Origin: Labrys sedimenti
GTDB lineage: Bacteria > Pseudomonadota > Alphaproteobacteria > Rhizobiales > Labraceae
Reading direction: 5' to 3'
NCBI RefSeq assembly: GCF_034424805.1
Contig: NZ_JAXOUF010000001.1
Coordinates: forward strand, 620,001-684,000
Length of the DNA stretch: 64,000 nt
This document shows positions 7,886 through 16,725 of this stretch, piece after piece; positions within the stretch are counted from its first letter, which is position 1; every line of letters begins with the position of its first letter. A program made the translations under genes and the position numbers. The notes below the pieces were generated by a model. It ran no database searches, was not told the origin of the DNA, and saw only the letters and a list, made by a program, of their open reading frames with translations.

Positions 7886-8872
7886 ATGACGATCTTGGTA
7901 ACGGGCAGCGCCGGACATCTGGGCGAGGGGCTGATGCGCACCTTGCGGGCGGCGGGCCGGCCTGCCATCGGCCTCGACATCAAGGCCTCGCCCTTCACCG
8001 ATGCCGTGGGTTCGATCGGCGATCGCGCTTTCGTCCAGCGCCACCTGCCGGGGGTGCGTACGGTCCTCCACACGGCAACGCTGCACAAGCCGCATGTGGC
8101 CACCCATGGCTATCCGGACTTTCTCGACGTGAATGTCCAGGGGACACTCGCGCTGCTCGAGGCAGCCGCAGCCACCGATGTCGAATCCTTCGTCTTCACC
8201 AGCACGACCAGCACCTTCGGCTCGGCCCTGACGCCGGCAGCGGGCGAACCGACCGCCTGGGTCACCGAGGATGTGATCCCGATCCCGAAGAACATCTATG
8301 GTGCCAGCAAGATCGCGGCGGAGACCCTGTGCGAACTCTTTGCCCGCCGCCATCGCCTGCCCGTCATCGTGCTGCGCACCTCGCGCTTCTTTCCGGAAGC
8401 CGACGACGACGCACAGATGCGGGAGCGCTACAGCACCGACAACGCCCAGGCCAACGAGCTGCTCAACCGCCGCTGTGACATCCAGGACGTGGTCGATGCC
8501 CATATCGCGGCGGCAGAAAGGGCACCGGCGCTGGGCTTCGGCCGCTACATCGTCTCGGCGACGACGCCTTTCGGGCCGGAGGACTGCGCGGTGCTGCGGG
8601 TGGATGCGCCGGCCCTCGTGCATCGCCTGTTTCCCGATTGTGCCGAGCTCTATGCTGCCCGGGGCTGGAGCCTGTTTCCCGAGGTCGACCGGGTCTATGT
8701 CAACGCCCGGGCACGGGCGGAGCTCGGCTGGCATCCGCGCTACGATTACCGGCACATGCTCGACTGCCTGCGCGAGGGCCGGGACTTCCGCAGCCCACTC
8801 ACCGGCGAGGTCGGCAGCAAGGGCTACCACGACAGGGCTTTCGCGGAAGGACCTTATCCGGTTCACGATTGA
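7886..8872 (+). CDS. NAD(P)-dependent epimerase/dehydratase-family protein (extended SDR)
   Basis: This 328-residue extended short-chain dehydrogenase has the Rossmann motif TGSAGHLGEG near residue 6 and the catalytic pair in YGASKIAAE (Tyr and Lys near residues 138-142), preceded by a serine/threonine strand FTSTTSTFG. Family members epimerise, dehydrate or reduce nucleotide-sugar or related substrates. No sugar-biosynthesis genes are nearby, so the substrate is unknown. It is followed by a strong hairpin between it and the convergent esterase gene. Confidence 0.8.
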   Translation: MTILVTGSAGHLGEGLMRTLRAAGRPAIGLDIKASPFTDAVGSIGDRAFVQRHLPGVRTVLHTATLHKPHVATHGYPDFLDVNVQGTLALLEAAAATDVESFVFTSTTSTFGSALTPAAGEPTAWVTEDVIPIPKNIYGASKIAAETLCELFARRHRLPVIVLRTSRFFPEADDDAQMRERYSTDNAQANELLNRRCDIQDVVDAHIAAAERAPALGFGRYIVSATTPFGPEDCAVLRVDAPALVHRLFPDCAELYAARGWSLFPEVDRVYVNARARAELGWHPRYDYRHMLDCLREGRDFRSPLTGEVGSKGYHDRAFAEGPYPVHD

Positions 8873-8891
8873 GCGACCGAACAGGCGGAAC

Positions 8892-8929
8892 TCTACCGGA
8901 GGCGCTGTGATGACCTCGCCTCCGGTAGA
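8892..8929. terminator. Hairpin between convergent genes
   Basis: A perfect 13-bp stem (TCTACCGGAGGCG with CGCCTCCGGTAGA) encloses a 12-base loop. It lies 20 bp after the stop of the epimerase-like gene and 18 bp before the stop of the opposite-strand esterase. There is no clear U-tract; a bidirectional terminator or mRNA-stabilising hairpin fits the position. Confidence 0.65.
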
Positions 8930-8946
8930 CGGCCTCTGCCACGCCA

Positions 8947-9567
8947 CTACAAGCCGGCGAGCCAGGCCTTGGTCTGCTGGACATCGGCCTGCGTCAGGCC
9001 ATGGCCGGCCGGGAGAGTTTCGTGGCGGACAGCGGCGTCACGTTCCCTCAGAAGAGCGGCCAGCGTGCCGGCATCGGCAGCCGGCACGATCGAATCGGCG
9101 GCTCCGGAAAGCATCAGCACCGGCTTGCCCTCCAAATTCGCCGCAGGCGCCGATCGCAAGGGCGTCATCGGCCTGAGCAGGGCCGCCCCGGCCAGAGCCT
9201 GCGGGTGCAACAGCAGGAGCGCCGCGGCGATATTGGCACCGTTGGAAAAGCCCAGTGCGACGGGCGCCGCGAGGCCATAGGCTTCACGCGCCTCCGCAAT
9301 GAAGCCTGCCAGTTCGGCGGCCCGCCGGCGCAGATCCTCTTCATCGAACACACCTTCGCTCAGGCGCCGGAAGAAGCGGGGCATGCCGTTTTCCAGCACC
9401 TTGCCGCGCGGGGAGATGAGGGCACTGCCGGGCGCGACGAGTTCGCCCAAGCCGATGAGATCGTTTTCGTCGCCGCCCGTCCCGTGCAGGAGCAGGAGAG
9501 GCGGGCGCTTCGTATCCCGTCCCGTAACGAAGCGGTGGATATGCGACAATTGGGTTGTCATGGTCAT
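8947..9567 (-). CDS. mhqD: Alpha/beta-hydrolase, MhqD-like carboxylesterase
   Basis: This 206-residue alpha/beta-hydrolase resembles the phospholipase/carboxylesterase group that includes Bacillus MhqD. LLLLHGTGGDEND gives the oxyanion-hole strand near residue 25, and GFSNGAN (near residue 107) is the nucleophile elbow with the catalytic Ser. Asp in LSGAADSIVP and His in PAGHGL complete the triad. It lies 84 bp downstream of an MhqO-type dioxygenase on the same strand, the pairing known from quinone/hydroquinone detoxification operons. GAGGAGG lies before the start. Gene name by analogy. Confidence 0.78.
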   Translation of the reverse strand: MTMTTQLSHIHRFVTGRDTKRPPLLLLHGTGGDENDLIGLGELVAPGSALISPRGKVLENGMPRFFRRLSEGVFDEEDLRRRAAELAGFIAEAREAYGLAAPVALGFSNGANIAAALLLLHPQALAGAALLRPMTPLRSAPAANLEGKPVLMLSGAADSIVPAADAGTLAALLRERDAAVRHETLPAGHGLTQADVQQTKAWLAGL

Positions 9568-9651
9568 GGTGATTGCCTCCTCGGATCGAGGGTGATGGGG
9601 ATGTTCGGCGCTCCCGCCATATCGAAACGGGGGGGCGGGGCAGAAAGAGCT

Positions 9652-10596
9652 TTAGGCCGCGCCTGGCTCCAGGCGTGGCAGGGTGGCTTCCAGGGCCGAA
9701 CGACGGCGTTCGAGGAAGGCTGGCAGTTTCAGGGCTTCGCCGAGCGTCGATGCCGGCTCGTCCACGGCAAAGCCGGGAACATCGGTCGCGATCTCGAACA
9801 GGACATGGCCGGGTTCCCGGAAATAGACCGAGCGGAAATAGTTCCGGTCTTTCTGCTCCGTGGTGCGGATGCGGTGGTTCTCGGCAAGTTTACGCACCAT
9901 TGCGACCTCCTCGGCATCGTCGGCTGCACGAAAGGCGATGTGATGCACCGAGCCACCGCCGAGGCGGGCCGGCAGGTAACCGCTCGCCTCATTGATATCG
10001 ACGATGCTGCCGGCTCCACCGCCTGGTACGCGATACCGCACCAGGCTGCCTTCGCGCCCGACCTCGCTGAAGCCGAAGACATCGGTGAGGATAGCGCCGG
10101 TCGGAGCTGCCTGCGCCAGCAGGAGGTTAACACCATGGAACCCGCGGATGGCGGCATCGGCAGGTATGCCGGCACCGTTCCATCCAGCCTCGTTCTCGAT
10201 GCCGGGCACGGCGACGAGCGCAAGGCGCATGCCATCCGGATCCTGGAAGGACAACAGGGGCTCGCCGAAACGTCTGGTCAGCGGCTGATGGGCGACGCCG
10301 TTCACGACGAAGCGTTGCGTCCAATAGTCGATCGAACCTTCCGGTACCCGAAACACGGTTTCCTGTGTCTCGCCGAGCCCGATACGGCCGGGCGCAACGT
10401 GTTTCCAGGGAAAGAAGGTCAGGATGCTGCCTGGATGGCCGGCTTCGTCACCATAATAGAGATGATAGGTGCCTGGATCGTCGAAATTCACGGTCTTCTT
10501 GACCAGACGAAGGCCAAGTATGCGGGTGTAGAAATCGAGGTTGCGCTGGGCGGGGCCAGCAATGGCCGTGACGTGATGGATGCCTTTGCCGCTCAT
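9652..10596 (-). CDS. mhqO: Ring-cleaving dioxygenase of the VOC family, MhqO-like
   Basis: This 314-residue protein has two glyoxalase/VOC modules, as in extradiol dioxygenases of the MhqO/CatE-like group, which open hydroquinone or catechol rings using Fe(II). GIHHVTAIAG gives the first metal His near residue 7, and GGGSVHHIAFR (near residue 217) and GHVLFEIATD (near residue 270) give the second His and the Glu. The start at 10596 has AAAGGAG upstream; an earlier in-frame ATG adds 29 unrelated residues. With the downstream esterase and the divergent LysR gene it forms a likely quinone-stress cassette. Confidence 0.85.
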   Translation of the reverse strand: MSGKGIHHVTAIAGPAQRNLDFYTRILGLRLVKKTVNFDDPGTYHLYYGDEAGHPGSILTFFPWKHVAPGRIGLGETQETVFRVPEGSIDYWTQRFVVNGVAHQPLTRRFGEPLLSFQDPDGMRLALVAVPGIENEAGWNGAGIPADAAIRGFHGVNLLLAQAAPTGAILTDVFGFSEVGREGSLVRYRVPGGGAGSIVDINEASGYLPARLGGGSVHHIAFRAADDAEEVAMVRKLAENHRIRTTEQKDRNYFRSVYFREPGHVLFEIATDVPGFAVDEPASTLGEALKLPAFLERRRSALEATLPRLEPGAA

Positions 10597-10773
10597 GGCG
10601 AAACTCCTTTCGGTTGGGAACGCCGGTTCCCTCGCCAAAGAGATAGGTCCGATAGGGCGGGAATTGCCATTGCGCTGATGCAATGAAATGGTTGGGTGTC
10701 AGGCTATTGAATTGTCGAGGCGAAACGTAATATAGCTGTGGAATAGGTTGAAGATGACGCCAGGGAATTTGTC

Positions 10774-11682
10774 GTGGGGGACGGTTTTCCGAATTTGGCC
10801 TGGGACGATCTGCGTCTGGTAAAGGCGGTTGCCGATACCAGGAACCTGCCCGCGGCGGCCGCGCGCATCGGCATCGATCACTCGACCGCCTTCCGGCGGT
10901 TGCGCCAGATCGAACAGACGCTAGGCGTCACCCTGTTCGAAAAACACCGTACGGGCTACACGCTGACATCAGCAGGCGAGGACGTGGCGGGGCTGGCCGA
11001 CCGCGTCGACGAGGATATCGTCTCGGTCCTGCGCAGGCTTGCCGGTAGCGAACTCGACCTTTCCGGCGAACTGCGCATAACCACCAACGATACCTTGCTT
11101 GTGGAGTTGCTGACGCCACTGCTCGCCCGGTTCACAGAGGCCTATCCGGGCATGCGACTCGATGTGATCCTGTCGAATGCCGCGTTGAATCTGTCCAAGC
11201 GTGACGCGGATATCGCCATTCGTGCCTCCGACGCACCGCCGGACACGCTGGTCGGCCGGCGCGTCGCCCGCATCGGCTGGGCGCTCTATGGCAGGGTGGA
11301 GGATTTCCCCGAGCCCGGCCTGCCGGATCTGGAGACGCTGCATCGCCGGCGCTGGGTGGCGCTCGGCGACAATCTCGCCACGCTCAAGGCCGTGCGTTAT
11401 GTCAAGGCTCACATAGCGCCGGAACGCATCGTCTATCGCGTCAATTCCGTACTAGGCCTCGCCGAGGCCGTCGAGGCCGGCATCGGCATCGGCCATCTGC
11501 CCTGTTTCATCGCCGGAACCCGGCCGGGGCTGCGGCGTATTGGACCGGTCAATCCGGATTTTGGAGCGGACCTCTGGCTACTCACCCATCCCGATCTTCG
11601 CGACGCTCCGCGCATTCGGGCGTTCCTCGATTTCCTCGCCGCCGAGATCGTGCGGCGACGGGCTTTCATCGAAGGTGCCTGA
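10774..11682 (+). CDS. LysR-family transcriptional regulator, divergent from the mhqO-like gene
   Basis: This 302-residue regulator has an N-terminal winged helix (NLPAAAARIGIDHSTAFRR, residues about 23-42) and a periplasmic-binding-like effector domain from about residue 90. It starts with GTG at 10774. It is divergent from the dioxygenase gene with 177 bp between the starts, the usual arrangement for a LysR protein and its target, so I infer that it controls the mhqO/mhqD pair. The inducer, probably a quinone or aromatic compound, is not shown by the sequence. Confidence 0.85.
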   Translation: MGDGFPNLAWDDLRLVKAVADTRNLPAAAARIGIDHSTAFRRLRQIEQTLGVTLFEKHRTGYTLTSAGEDVAGLADRVDEDIVSVLRRLAGSELDLSGELRITTNDTLLVELLTPLLARFTEAYPGMRLDVILSNAALNLSKRDADIAIRASDAPPDTLVGRRVARIGWALYGRVEDFPEPGLPDLETLHRRRWVALGDNLATLKAVRYVKAHIAPERIVYRVNSVLGLAEAVEAGIGIGHLPCFIAGTRPGLRRIGPVNPDFGADLWLLTHPDLRDAPRIRAFLDFLAAEIVRRRAFIEGA

Positions 11683-11763
11683 CACCGCGGCAGTGATTTG
11701 GCCAAGACATCGGGCTGGCGTCATTGCGAGCGCAGCTTTAAAACGTCCTCTCGAAGGATGGGA

Positions 11764-11836
11764 GTGTCAGCCTCCGGCTGACATCTTGAAAGCCAAGCAC
11801 TTGCCGCCCAATGAAATGTCAGCCGGAGGCTGACAC
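11764..11836. repeat. REP-like inverted pair of hairpins
   Basis: Two 21-base copies (11764-11784 and 11816-11836) are exact reverse complements, separated by 31 bases. Each copy is itself a hairpin, with stem GTCAGCC/GGCTGAC and a three-base loop. The element lies between the convergent LysR and SDR genes. The architecture is that of bacterial REP/BIME elements; it may act as a terminator. Confidence 0.8.
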
Positions 11837-11878
11837 GCCACATGTCTTGCGCGCCTTCATGCCAACGCGTCCGTCATG

Positions 11879-12646
11879 CTAGGTCCTCGTAATCGAGACA
11901 CCGCCGTCGGCCAGCAGGGCCGTTCCCGTCACGAAGCTTGACAGGTCCGAGACCAGATAGAGCGCGGAACGGGCTATCTCCTCAGGCGTGGCCATGCGCT
12001 TGAGGGCGTGCAGCCCTTCGACGAAGGCGCGTGCCTCCGGCGTGTTGGAGACGCTTCGCCCCATCGGCGTATCCGTACCCCCAGGCAACAGTGCATTGGC
12101 CCGAATGCCCTTGGCGCTGTATTCGGCGGCGATCACCTGGGTGAGGCCGATCAGGCCAGCCTTGCTGGCGGCATAGGCGGCCATGCCGGGAAAGCCGACG
12201 GTATGGCCAACAAAGGTCGAGGTGAACACCAGAGCACCGCCGCCGCGCGACAGCATGGCGGGAAGCTGGTGCCGGGCTGCAAGGAAGGCGCTGGTCAGGT
12301 TGACATCGAGCGTATCGCGCCAGCTTTCAAGGGAGATTTCGGTCAGCGGCGCCATGTCGCCGGTGGTACCGGCGTTGTTGAAAGCAATGTCGAGTCCACC
12401 GAAATGCCGCTGGGAGGCCTCGACCAAAGCGATCTGGTGGTCCTCGTCCCGGATGTTGCCGGGCACCGTGACAGCTCTTCCGCCGGCGGCCGCGATTTCG
12501 GCAGCGACCTTGTCGAGAGCATCCTGACGGCGCCCCGACAGGACGACGGCGGCGCCCTCGGCGGCAAACAGGCGTGCCGCCGCTTCGCCTATGCCCGAGC
12601 TGGCACCGGTGATGATCGCGACCTTGTTTTCGAGTGTAGACCTCAT
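11879..12646 (-). CDS. SDR-family oxidoreductase (classical)
   Basis: This 255-residue classical short-chain dehydrogenase has the cofactor motif TGASSGIGEA near residue 13, the structural NNAG near residue 90, and the catalytic YAASKAG near residue 156. The C-terminal TGTALLADGGVSI is the usual family ending. The start at 12646 has TTGGAGG at proper distance; an earlier ATG five codons upstream lacks this. A role in reducing a quinone or carbonyl product of the neighbouring mhq-like genes is possible but not shown. Confidence 0.85.
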   Translation of the reverse strand: MRSTLENKVAIITGASSGIGEAAARLFAAEGAAVVLSGRRQDALDKVAAEIAAAGGRAVTVPGNIRDEDHQIALVEASQRHFGGLDIAFNNAGTTGDMAPLTEISLESWRDTLDVNLTSAFLAARHQLPAMLSRGGGALVFTSTFVGHTVGFPGMAAYAASKAGLIGLTQVIAAEYSAKGIRANALLPGGTDTPMGRSVSNTPEARAFVEGLHALKRMATPEEIARSALYLVSDLSSFVTGTALLADGGVSITRT

Positions 12647-12848
12647 GCCCGAAACCTCCAATTTGTTTGGGAGGTTCTTGTTCCCCGGGCATGACCCGAT
12701 CGCGACCCGTTTCCTATGGTCCTGCTACTTTAGGTCAATTGCTGTTTCCTGGGAAATCGCAAAACGGGAAAACGGGCGGCAAGACTGGTTGTGTCCACCC
12801 GCCCATCGGCATAACCGTTTGAGGCGATCAAAACCCGAGAATGAACCT

Positions 12849-13319
12849 ATGGCTTCTCTTCACTGCCGCCTCAGACGGATCGGCGCTATCCTGCTTGCGG
12901 GCCTTGCAGGCGGATTGTGGGCCACTTCCGTATCTGCGAGCGGGCAATTGCCGCCTCGTCCGGTTCCAGCCCAGCATTTCGCTGATTTCGAGACCTGCCT
13001 CGATCATTTGAAGACCGTTCAGAGGGCTGATATGGCAGGGGTGGCCGAGGGAGCGGTTGCCGATGGCGAAAACCGCACGCGCCAGAAACTGGTCGACGGC
13101 GACGGCATCGTGCGTGTCGGCGCGCAAAATGCACGCTACCAGGCCCGTGTCGGCAACCAGTTCCGCGTCACCGATCGCCAGAAGGGCGTCATCGAGACGA
13201 CTTTCAGCTATGAAGACACCACACTCGAATGCCAGGGCGGCGAACTTACGGGGAGCGTGACCTCGGGCTATATGCTGCCGGGCGTGGAACAATTGCCCGA
13301 AGCCGCCAAGCCGCAGTGA
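12849..13319 (+). CDS. Exported protein of unknown function
   Basis: This 156-residue protein has an N-terminal Arg-rich stretch, a hydrophobic segment (residues about 12-30) and a likely signal-peptidase site near SVSAS-G, so it is predicted periplasmic. Two cysteines, in TCLDHL and in LECQGGE, could form a disulfide. I know no family for it. I start it at 12849, where the signal peptide begins; the frame is open further upstream, but that part runs across the start region of the divergent SDR gene and is very unlike protein. Confidence 0.6.
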   Translation: MASLHCRLRRIGAILLAGLAGGLWATSVSASGQLPPRPVPAQHFADFETCLDHLKTVQRADMAGVAEGAVADGENRTRQKLVDGDGIVRVGAQNARYQARVGNQFRVTDRQKGVIETTFSYEDTTLECQGGELTGSVTSGYMLPGVEQLPEAAKPQ

Positions 13320-13330
13320 TGCGGCTCCAA

Positions 13331-13364
13331 AGCGAATAGCGCGTCGACCGAGGCGCTATTCGCT
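13331..13364. terminator. Hairpin between convergent genes
   Basis: A perfect 12-bp stem (AGCGAATAGCGC with GCGCTATTCGCT) encloses a 10-base loop. It lies 11 bp after the exported-protein gene and 7 bp before the end of the opposite luxR-like gene. It is a plausible bidirectional terminator without a U-tract. Confidence 0.65.
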
Positions 13365-13371
13365 CTGGCGG

Positions 13372-13833
13372 TCACTGGCGCAAGGTGGCGCCTTCGGCGG
13401 CCTTGCTCGCAGCTTCCTCTCGCGAGGCAACATTGAGGACGCGCAGCAGCAGCGAGACATGGTTGCGCACCGTGAAGGGCGAGATGGCCAGCGCCCTGGC
13501 GATCTCCTTGTTCGACTTGCCCTGGACGATCAGGTCCAGGATGTCCTGCTGGCGAGGGGTGAGAACCGGGGTCAGGTGCAGGGCCTGGTCCGGGCCAGCC
13601 CAGGTCTCGAGTGCCGAGACCACCTGCTCGGCCGATACCAGCTTGCCGTCGGCGCCGCCCGGCTGGGCCGTCAGCAGGAAAATCGTGGCATTGGGGAAGT
13701 GTCGGCGCAATTGCGCCAGCGCATCCTCGCCATCCATTTCAATGATCGCCATGATGGCGCGGCGGATGTCGACGGGAGGGGCGGAGGAGGAAGACGTCAA
13801 AGCAATGTGTCTCAATCGAAATGTCCCAGTCAT
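13372..13833 (-). CDS. LuxR-type DNA-binding regulator with a degenerate receiver
   Basis: This 153-residue protein ends in a LuxR/FixJ helix-turn-helix (LTPRQQDILDLIVQGKSNKE through SPFTVRNHVSLLLRVLNV, residues about 88-140). The first about 80 residues resemble the second half of a response-regulator receiver (MDGEDALAQLRRHFPNATIFLLTA). The phosphoacceptor Asp region is missing, so it probably does not accept phosphate in the normal way. The ATG at 13833 is used; the frame extends upstream without protein-like content. Targets are unknown. Confidence 0.7.
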   Translation of the reverse strand: MTGTFRLRHIALTSSSSAPPVDIRRAIMAIIEMDGEDALAQLRRHFPNATIFLLTAQPGGADGKLVSAEQVVSALETWAGPDQALHLTPVLTPRQQDILDLIVQGKSNKEIARALAISPFTVRNHVSLLLRVLNVASREEAASKAAEGATLRQ

Positions 13834-14007
13834 CGCGGTGCGGCGATTTCGGTGAAGCGATTTCCTGGCGGATACCGAACCTGCGACCTTGCTTGCTCTC
13901 CTTCTGTCATGCCTCCACATGGCCGTCTGTTCCGCACGTGACTCCGGAACAGACCCGCCGCCTTGCTCTCTTGGCTCGGCCCTCGCGCCAAGCCGGCGAT
14001 CAACGGC

Positions 14008-14292
14008 TCAATCGTCGTTTTCGGAAGTGAGTTCCTCCGGCCGAAGGCCGGATTGGCGCCCCCCGAGGCGCAGGCGCAGGCCCGGCCCGTTGCCATCGTC
14101 CTCCAGGAACTGGATGCCCGCTTCTTCGAAGGCAAGGCACATGGCCGCCAAGTCCTGCCTCTGCGGTACTCGTCCGCCCTTTTCAAACTCGGCAATGATG
14201 ACTTTCGGCACGCCGGAGCGCTTCACCAGATCGGCAACGTCGAAATCCAGGAGAGCGCGGGCAGCGCGGCTGAGAGAAGGGGTGAGGGACAT
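14008..14292 (-). CDS. Small XRE-family DNA-binding protein
   Basis: This 94-residue protein consists mainly of one helix-turn-helix domain of the lambda-repressor type: ARALLDFDVADLVKRSGVPK, then a helix with GRVPQRQDLAAMCLAFEEAGIQFLEDDG. The last part is the frequent alphaproteobacterial pattern in which the HTH runs into an IEFLxxDG-type strand. The tail is Gly/Arg-rich and acidic at the end. No partner gene is evident, so its targets are unknown. Confidence 0.75.
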   Translation of the reverse strand: MSLTPSLSRAARALLDFDVADLVKRSGVPKVIIAEFEKGGRVPQRQDLAAMCLAFEEAGIQFLEDDGNGPGLRLRLGGRQSGLRPEELTSENDD

Positions 14293-14487
14293 TGTGAACG
14301 CCTCATGCGAATGAACAGGTCAATATTTGGCAGCAACCGGCCTTAACAGGAGATGTAGGAAACAGCGAGGCGTTCGGCCAGTTCATCCATCAAGATCGCA
14401 GGCAAGTGTTTCCTCGGCGGATGCGATTCCTGAATCGATTTCGATGCTGTAGAGGAGGGCCCTGACTTTTCAAGGAAGGACACTCCC

Positions 14488-14832
14488 ATGGTCAAGCGTC
14501 TCCATCCCGGCGCGCGTTTCTGCAAGGCGGTCGTCGCCAACGGCATCGTCACCACGGCCGGCATCACCGCTGCCGATACCAGCGGCGACACCACCGCGCA
14601 GACCACCGACATCCTGGCGCAGATCGATGCCCTGCTGGCCGAAGCCGGTAGCTCGAAGTCGAACCTGCTCACGGCCAGCATCTGGCTGCGCGACATCGCT
14701 CATTTCGGCCAGATGAATGCCGTCTGGGACAAGTGGGTCGACATGAACAATCTGCCCGTTCGCGCCACCGTGGAAGCTCGCCTGGCCACGCCGGAACTGC
14801 TGGTCGAGATCCAGGTCACCGCGACGGCTTGA
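14488..14832 (+). CDS. RidA family protein
   Basis: This 114-residue YjgF/RidA family member is the second in the window. Family features are ITAADTSGDTTAQTTDILAQ, a strand IWLRDIAHFGQMNAVWDKWV and the conserved arginine segment LPVRATVEARLA, which binds the substrate carboxylate. It probably scavenges reactive imines from PLP enzymes. A purine-rich AAGGAAGGA lies upstream of the ATG. It stands alone, with a hairpin repeat pair between it and the convergent phosphatase gene. Confidence 0.88.
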   Translation: MVKRLHPGARFCKAVVANGIVTTAGITAADTSGDTTAQTTDILAQIDALLAEAGSSKSNLLTASIWLRDIAHFGQMNAVWDKWVDMNNLPVRATVEARLATPELLVEIQVTATA

Positions 14833-14853
14833 TCGTCCTCGCTGAGGCGATCC

Positions 14854-14936
14854 TTTGTCATTGCTGGGCTCGACCCGGCAACCCAGCTCCCAGGCGACGG
14901 CCGCAGGATGCCCGGGTCAAGCCCGGGCATGACAAA
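14854..14936. repeat. REP-like inverted pair of GC-rich palindromes
   Basis: Left copy 14854-14881 and right copy 14908-14936 are imperfect reverse complements. Both contain a GGGCT(C/T)GACCCGG core in opposite orientation, and the right copy is a strong palindrome (GCCCGGG..CCCGGGC). The pair lies between the convergent RidA and phosphatase genes. Repeats of the type GCCCGGGTCAAGCCCGGGC are frequent in Hyphomicrobiales genomes. Confidence 0.75.
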
Positions 14937-14967
14937 AGTGGCGTTTCAGCCCTTTCCGGACCAGGCC

Positions 14968-15573
14968 CTAGCTCCGCGCCACGCGGGCATAGGCGTCCGC
15001 AGACATCCATTCGCCATTCTCGATCGGACGGCCCAGGAAAGCGGTGAAATAGCGTTTCATGTCCGTTCTATCGCTGGCATCGGGGCGTGCGGCCAGCATG
15101 CGCCAAGTCTGCATGATGTGGCCATGCGTAAAAATGGCGATGCGATCGAGCCCAAGCGCTTCTATACGACGGGCCGTGGCCCTGACACGCTCCAGCATCC
15201 GGGCAAATGATTCGGCGCCGGGACCGTCGACCCGCTCCGGATCGGCAATGCGCCAATAAGCTTCGACCAGCGGGCGACGCTGCTCCATCGTGGTATTTGC
15301 GCAGCGAACGGGCGACAGATAGGTAAATTCCTGCACCGGCCAGGTTTCGATCGGCGTCGCCGCGAAACGCTCAGCCGTCGGCGCCCCAGTCTGGCGTGCC
15401 CGCAGATAGGGCGACACCACGATCAATTCCGGGGCCCGTTCGAACCTGGCCGCCACCTCACGGGCCTGCTGCCATCCGGCTTCGGTAAGCGGCGCCGAGG
15501 AGGCGTCCTTGCTTACAGCCCCCACATTGCCAGTGCTTTCGCCATGGCGGATCAGCCAGAGCTCACGCGCCAT
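14968..15573 (-). CDS. Histidine phosphatase family protein
   Basis: This 201-residue protein is of the phosphoglycerate-mutase-like branch 1 superfamily. LWLIRHGESTGN (His9 as the phospho-acceptor) and FTHGHIM (second catalytic His near residue 150) are both present, with arginines in SPYLRARQT. Such proteins remove phosphate from sugars, nucleotides or proteins; the substrate cannot be deduced here. It is followed on the same strand by a small exported protein gene read independently upstream. Confidence 0.88.
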   Translation of the reverse strand: MARELWLIRHGESTGNVGAVSKDASSAPLTEAGWQQAREVAARFERAPELIVVSPYLRARQTGAPTAERFAATPIETWPVQEFTYLSPVRCANTTMEQRRPLVEAYWRIADPERVDGPGAESFARMLERVRATARRIEALGLDRIAIFTHGHIMQTWRMLAARPDASDRTDMKRYFTAFLGRPIENGEWMSADAYARVARS

Positions 15574-15606
15574 GCCGCCTCCGGCAAACCGGCGGGGGAA
15601 CGGCTC

Positions 15607-15912
15607 TCACTCGAATTCCTCAAACGGACGTCGAAGCCGGTCTTCCCGCGTGACCTGACGGGCGTTGAGCTTAATTTCACAGCCATCGCAGATGTCCGGC
15701 CGAGTCGTGAAAGCCTTGGATGCCTTGTCGTTGGCATCCGGAGCCCATTGTGAAGCAGGACTTCCCAAGGCAGGAGCCTTGCTGGCCGCAGCAACTGGTT
15801 TCTTGTGCCTGGGTTGCTCCACAGTCAGGTCCGGTAGTGCGAATTCCTCTGCCAGGACGGAGGTGCCCAGCAGTGGCAGGAGGAGGAATGCAGTGCAGGC
15901 GGACAGCTTCAT
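15607..15912 (-). CDS. Small exported protein of unknown function
   Basis: This 101-residue protein has a clear signal peptide (MKLSACTAFLLLPLLGTSVLA, cleavage expected after ALA near residue 21) and a basic, Pro/Ala-rich mature part. A DICDGCEIKLNAR segment near residue 75 has two cysteines. I know no family function. It lies 33 bp upstream of the phosphatase gene on the same strand, so the two could be co-transcribed. Confidence 0.55.
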   Translation of the reverse strand: MKLSACTAFLLLPLLGTSVLAEEFALPDLTVEQPRHKKPVAAASKAPALGSPASQWAPDANDKASKAFTTRPDICDGCEIKLNARQVTREDRLRRPFEEFE

Positions 15913-16095
15913 CGGGGAGCCCCAGCATCAGGCCTTGCCAGCACGACAAGACCAGACGAGTCGATGGCAATATTCCAGCATAACACCCCCTCGGCAAGGG
16001 GAGAGCCTTTCGCCAAGCAAGGCCCTTGACACGGTTCTTGCTTTGCGCCCGACCTTGTGGCTTGCTCCGTCGCAAGAAATGACAAGGAGCGACCA

Positions 16096-16725
16096 ATGCC
16101 TGATCCGACACTCTGGGGACTGTTCGTTCTCGCATCGGTCACGCTGCTGTTGACGCCTGGACCGGCGGTGCTGTTCATCGTGGCGCGCTCGGTCGAGCGG
16201 GGCAAGGTCGCGGGCCTGGTTTCGGTCCTCGGCATCCATCTCGGCACCATCGTCCATATCGTCGCCGCGGCGGTCGGGCTTTCCGCCTTGGTCGTGTCCT
16301 CGACCCTGGCTTTTTCCGTGGTCAAATATCTCGGCGCAGCCTATCTGATCTGGATCGGCATCCGCACGCTGATGGCACCGGACCTGCCGCCGGAGTTCTC
16401 CACCAGGCCGACCAAACCGCTGCATCGGCTCTTTCAGGAAGGCTTCATCGTCAACCTGTTCAACCCGAAGACGGCGATCTTCTTCCTGGCTTTCCTGCCC
16501 CAGTTCGTCGATCCGGCCCGGGGCGCCCTGCATTGGCAGATCCTCGTGCTCGGCTTCACCTTCATGGGGCTCGGCATGCTGAGTGACGCCATGTTTGCAC
16601 TGGCAGCCGGCGCGGCGGGGGATTTCCTGCGCCGCAGCCGCCGCTTCCTGCGCTTCCAGCGCTGGTTCGCCGGCCTGTCCTTCATCGGCCTGGGCGTGAC
16701 GGCAGCGCTGGTTTCGCGCAAATAG
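16096..16725 (+). CDS. LysE/RhtB-family amino acid exporter
   Basis: This 209-residue inner-membrane protein has about six hydrophobic helices and the family signature LLLTPGPAVLFIVARSVERG near residue 20. NLFNPKTAIFFLAFLPQFVD near residue 120 is the second conserved block. LysE/RhtB proteins export amino acids or analogues such as homoserine lactone and threonine. The ATG at 16096 follows AAGGAGCGA. An earlier in-frame ATG adds 13 unlikely residues. The substrate is unknown and no dedicated regulator is adjacent. Confidence 0.88.
   Translation: MPDPTLWGLFVLASVTLLLTPGPAVLFIVARSVERGKVAGLVSVLGIHLGTIVHIVAAAVGLSALVVSSTLAFSVVKYLGAAYLIWIGIRTLMAPDLPPEFSTRPTKPLHRLFQEGFIVNLFNPKTAIFFLAFLPQFVDPARGALHWQILVLGFTFMGLGMLSDAMFALAAGAAGDFLRRSRRFLRFQRWFAGLSFIGLGVTAALVSRK

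Noticed and set aside
9001..10686. 561-codon plus-strand frame
   Set aside because: It runs across the complements of the two mhq-like genes, which have complete motifs and ribosome-binding sites; no family features in the plus frame.
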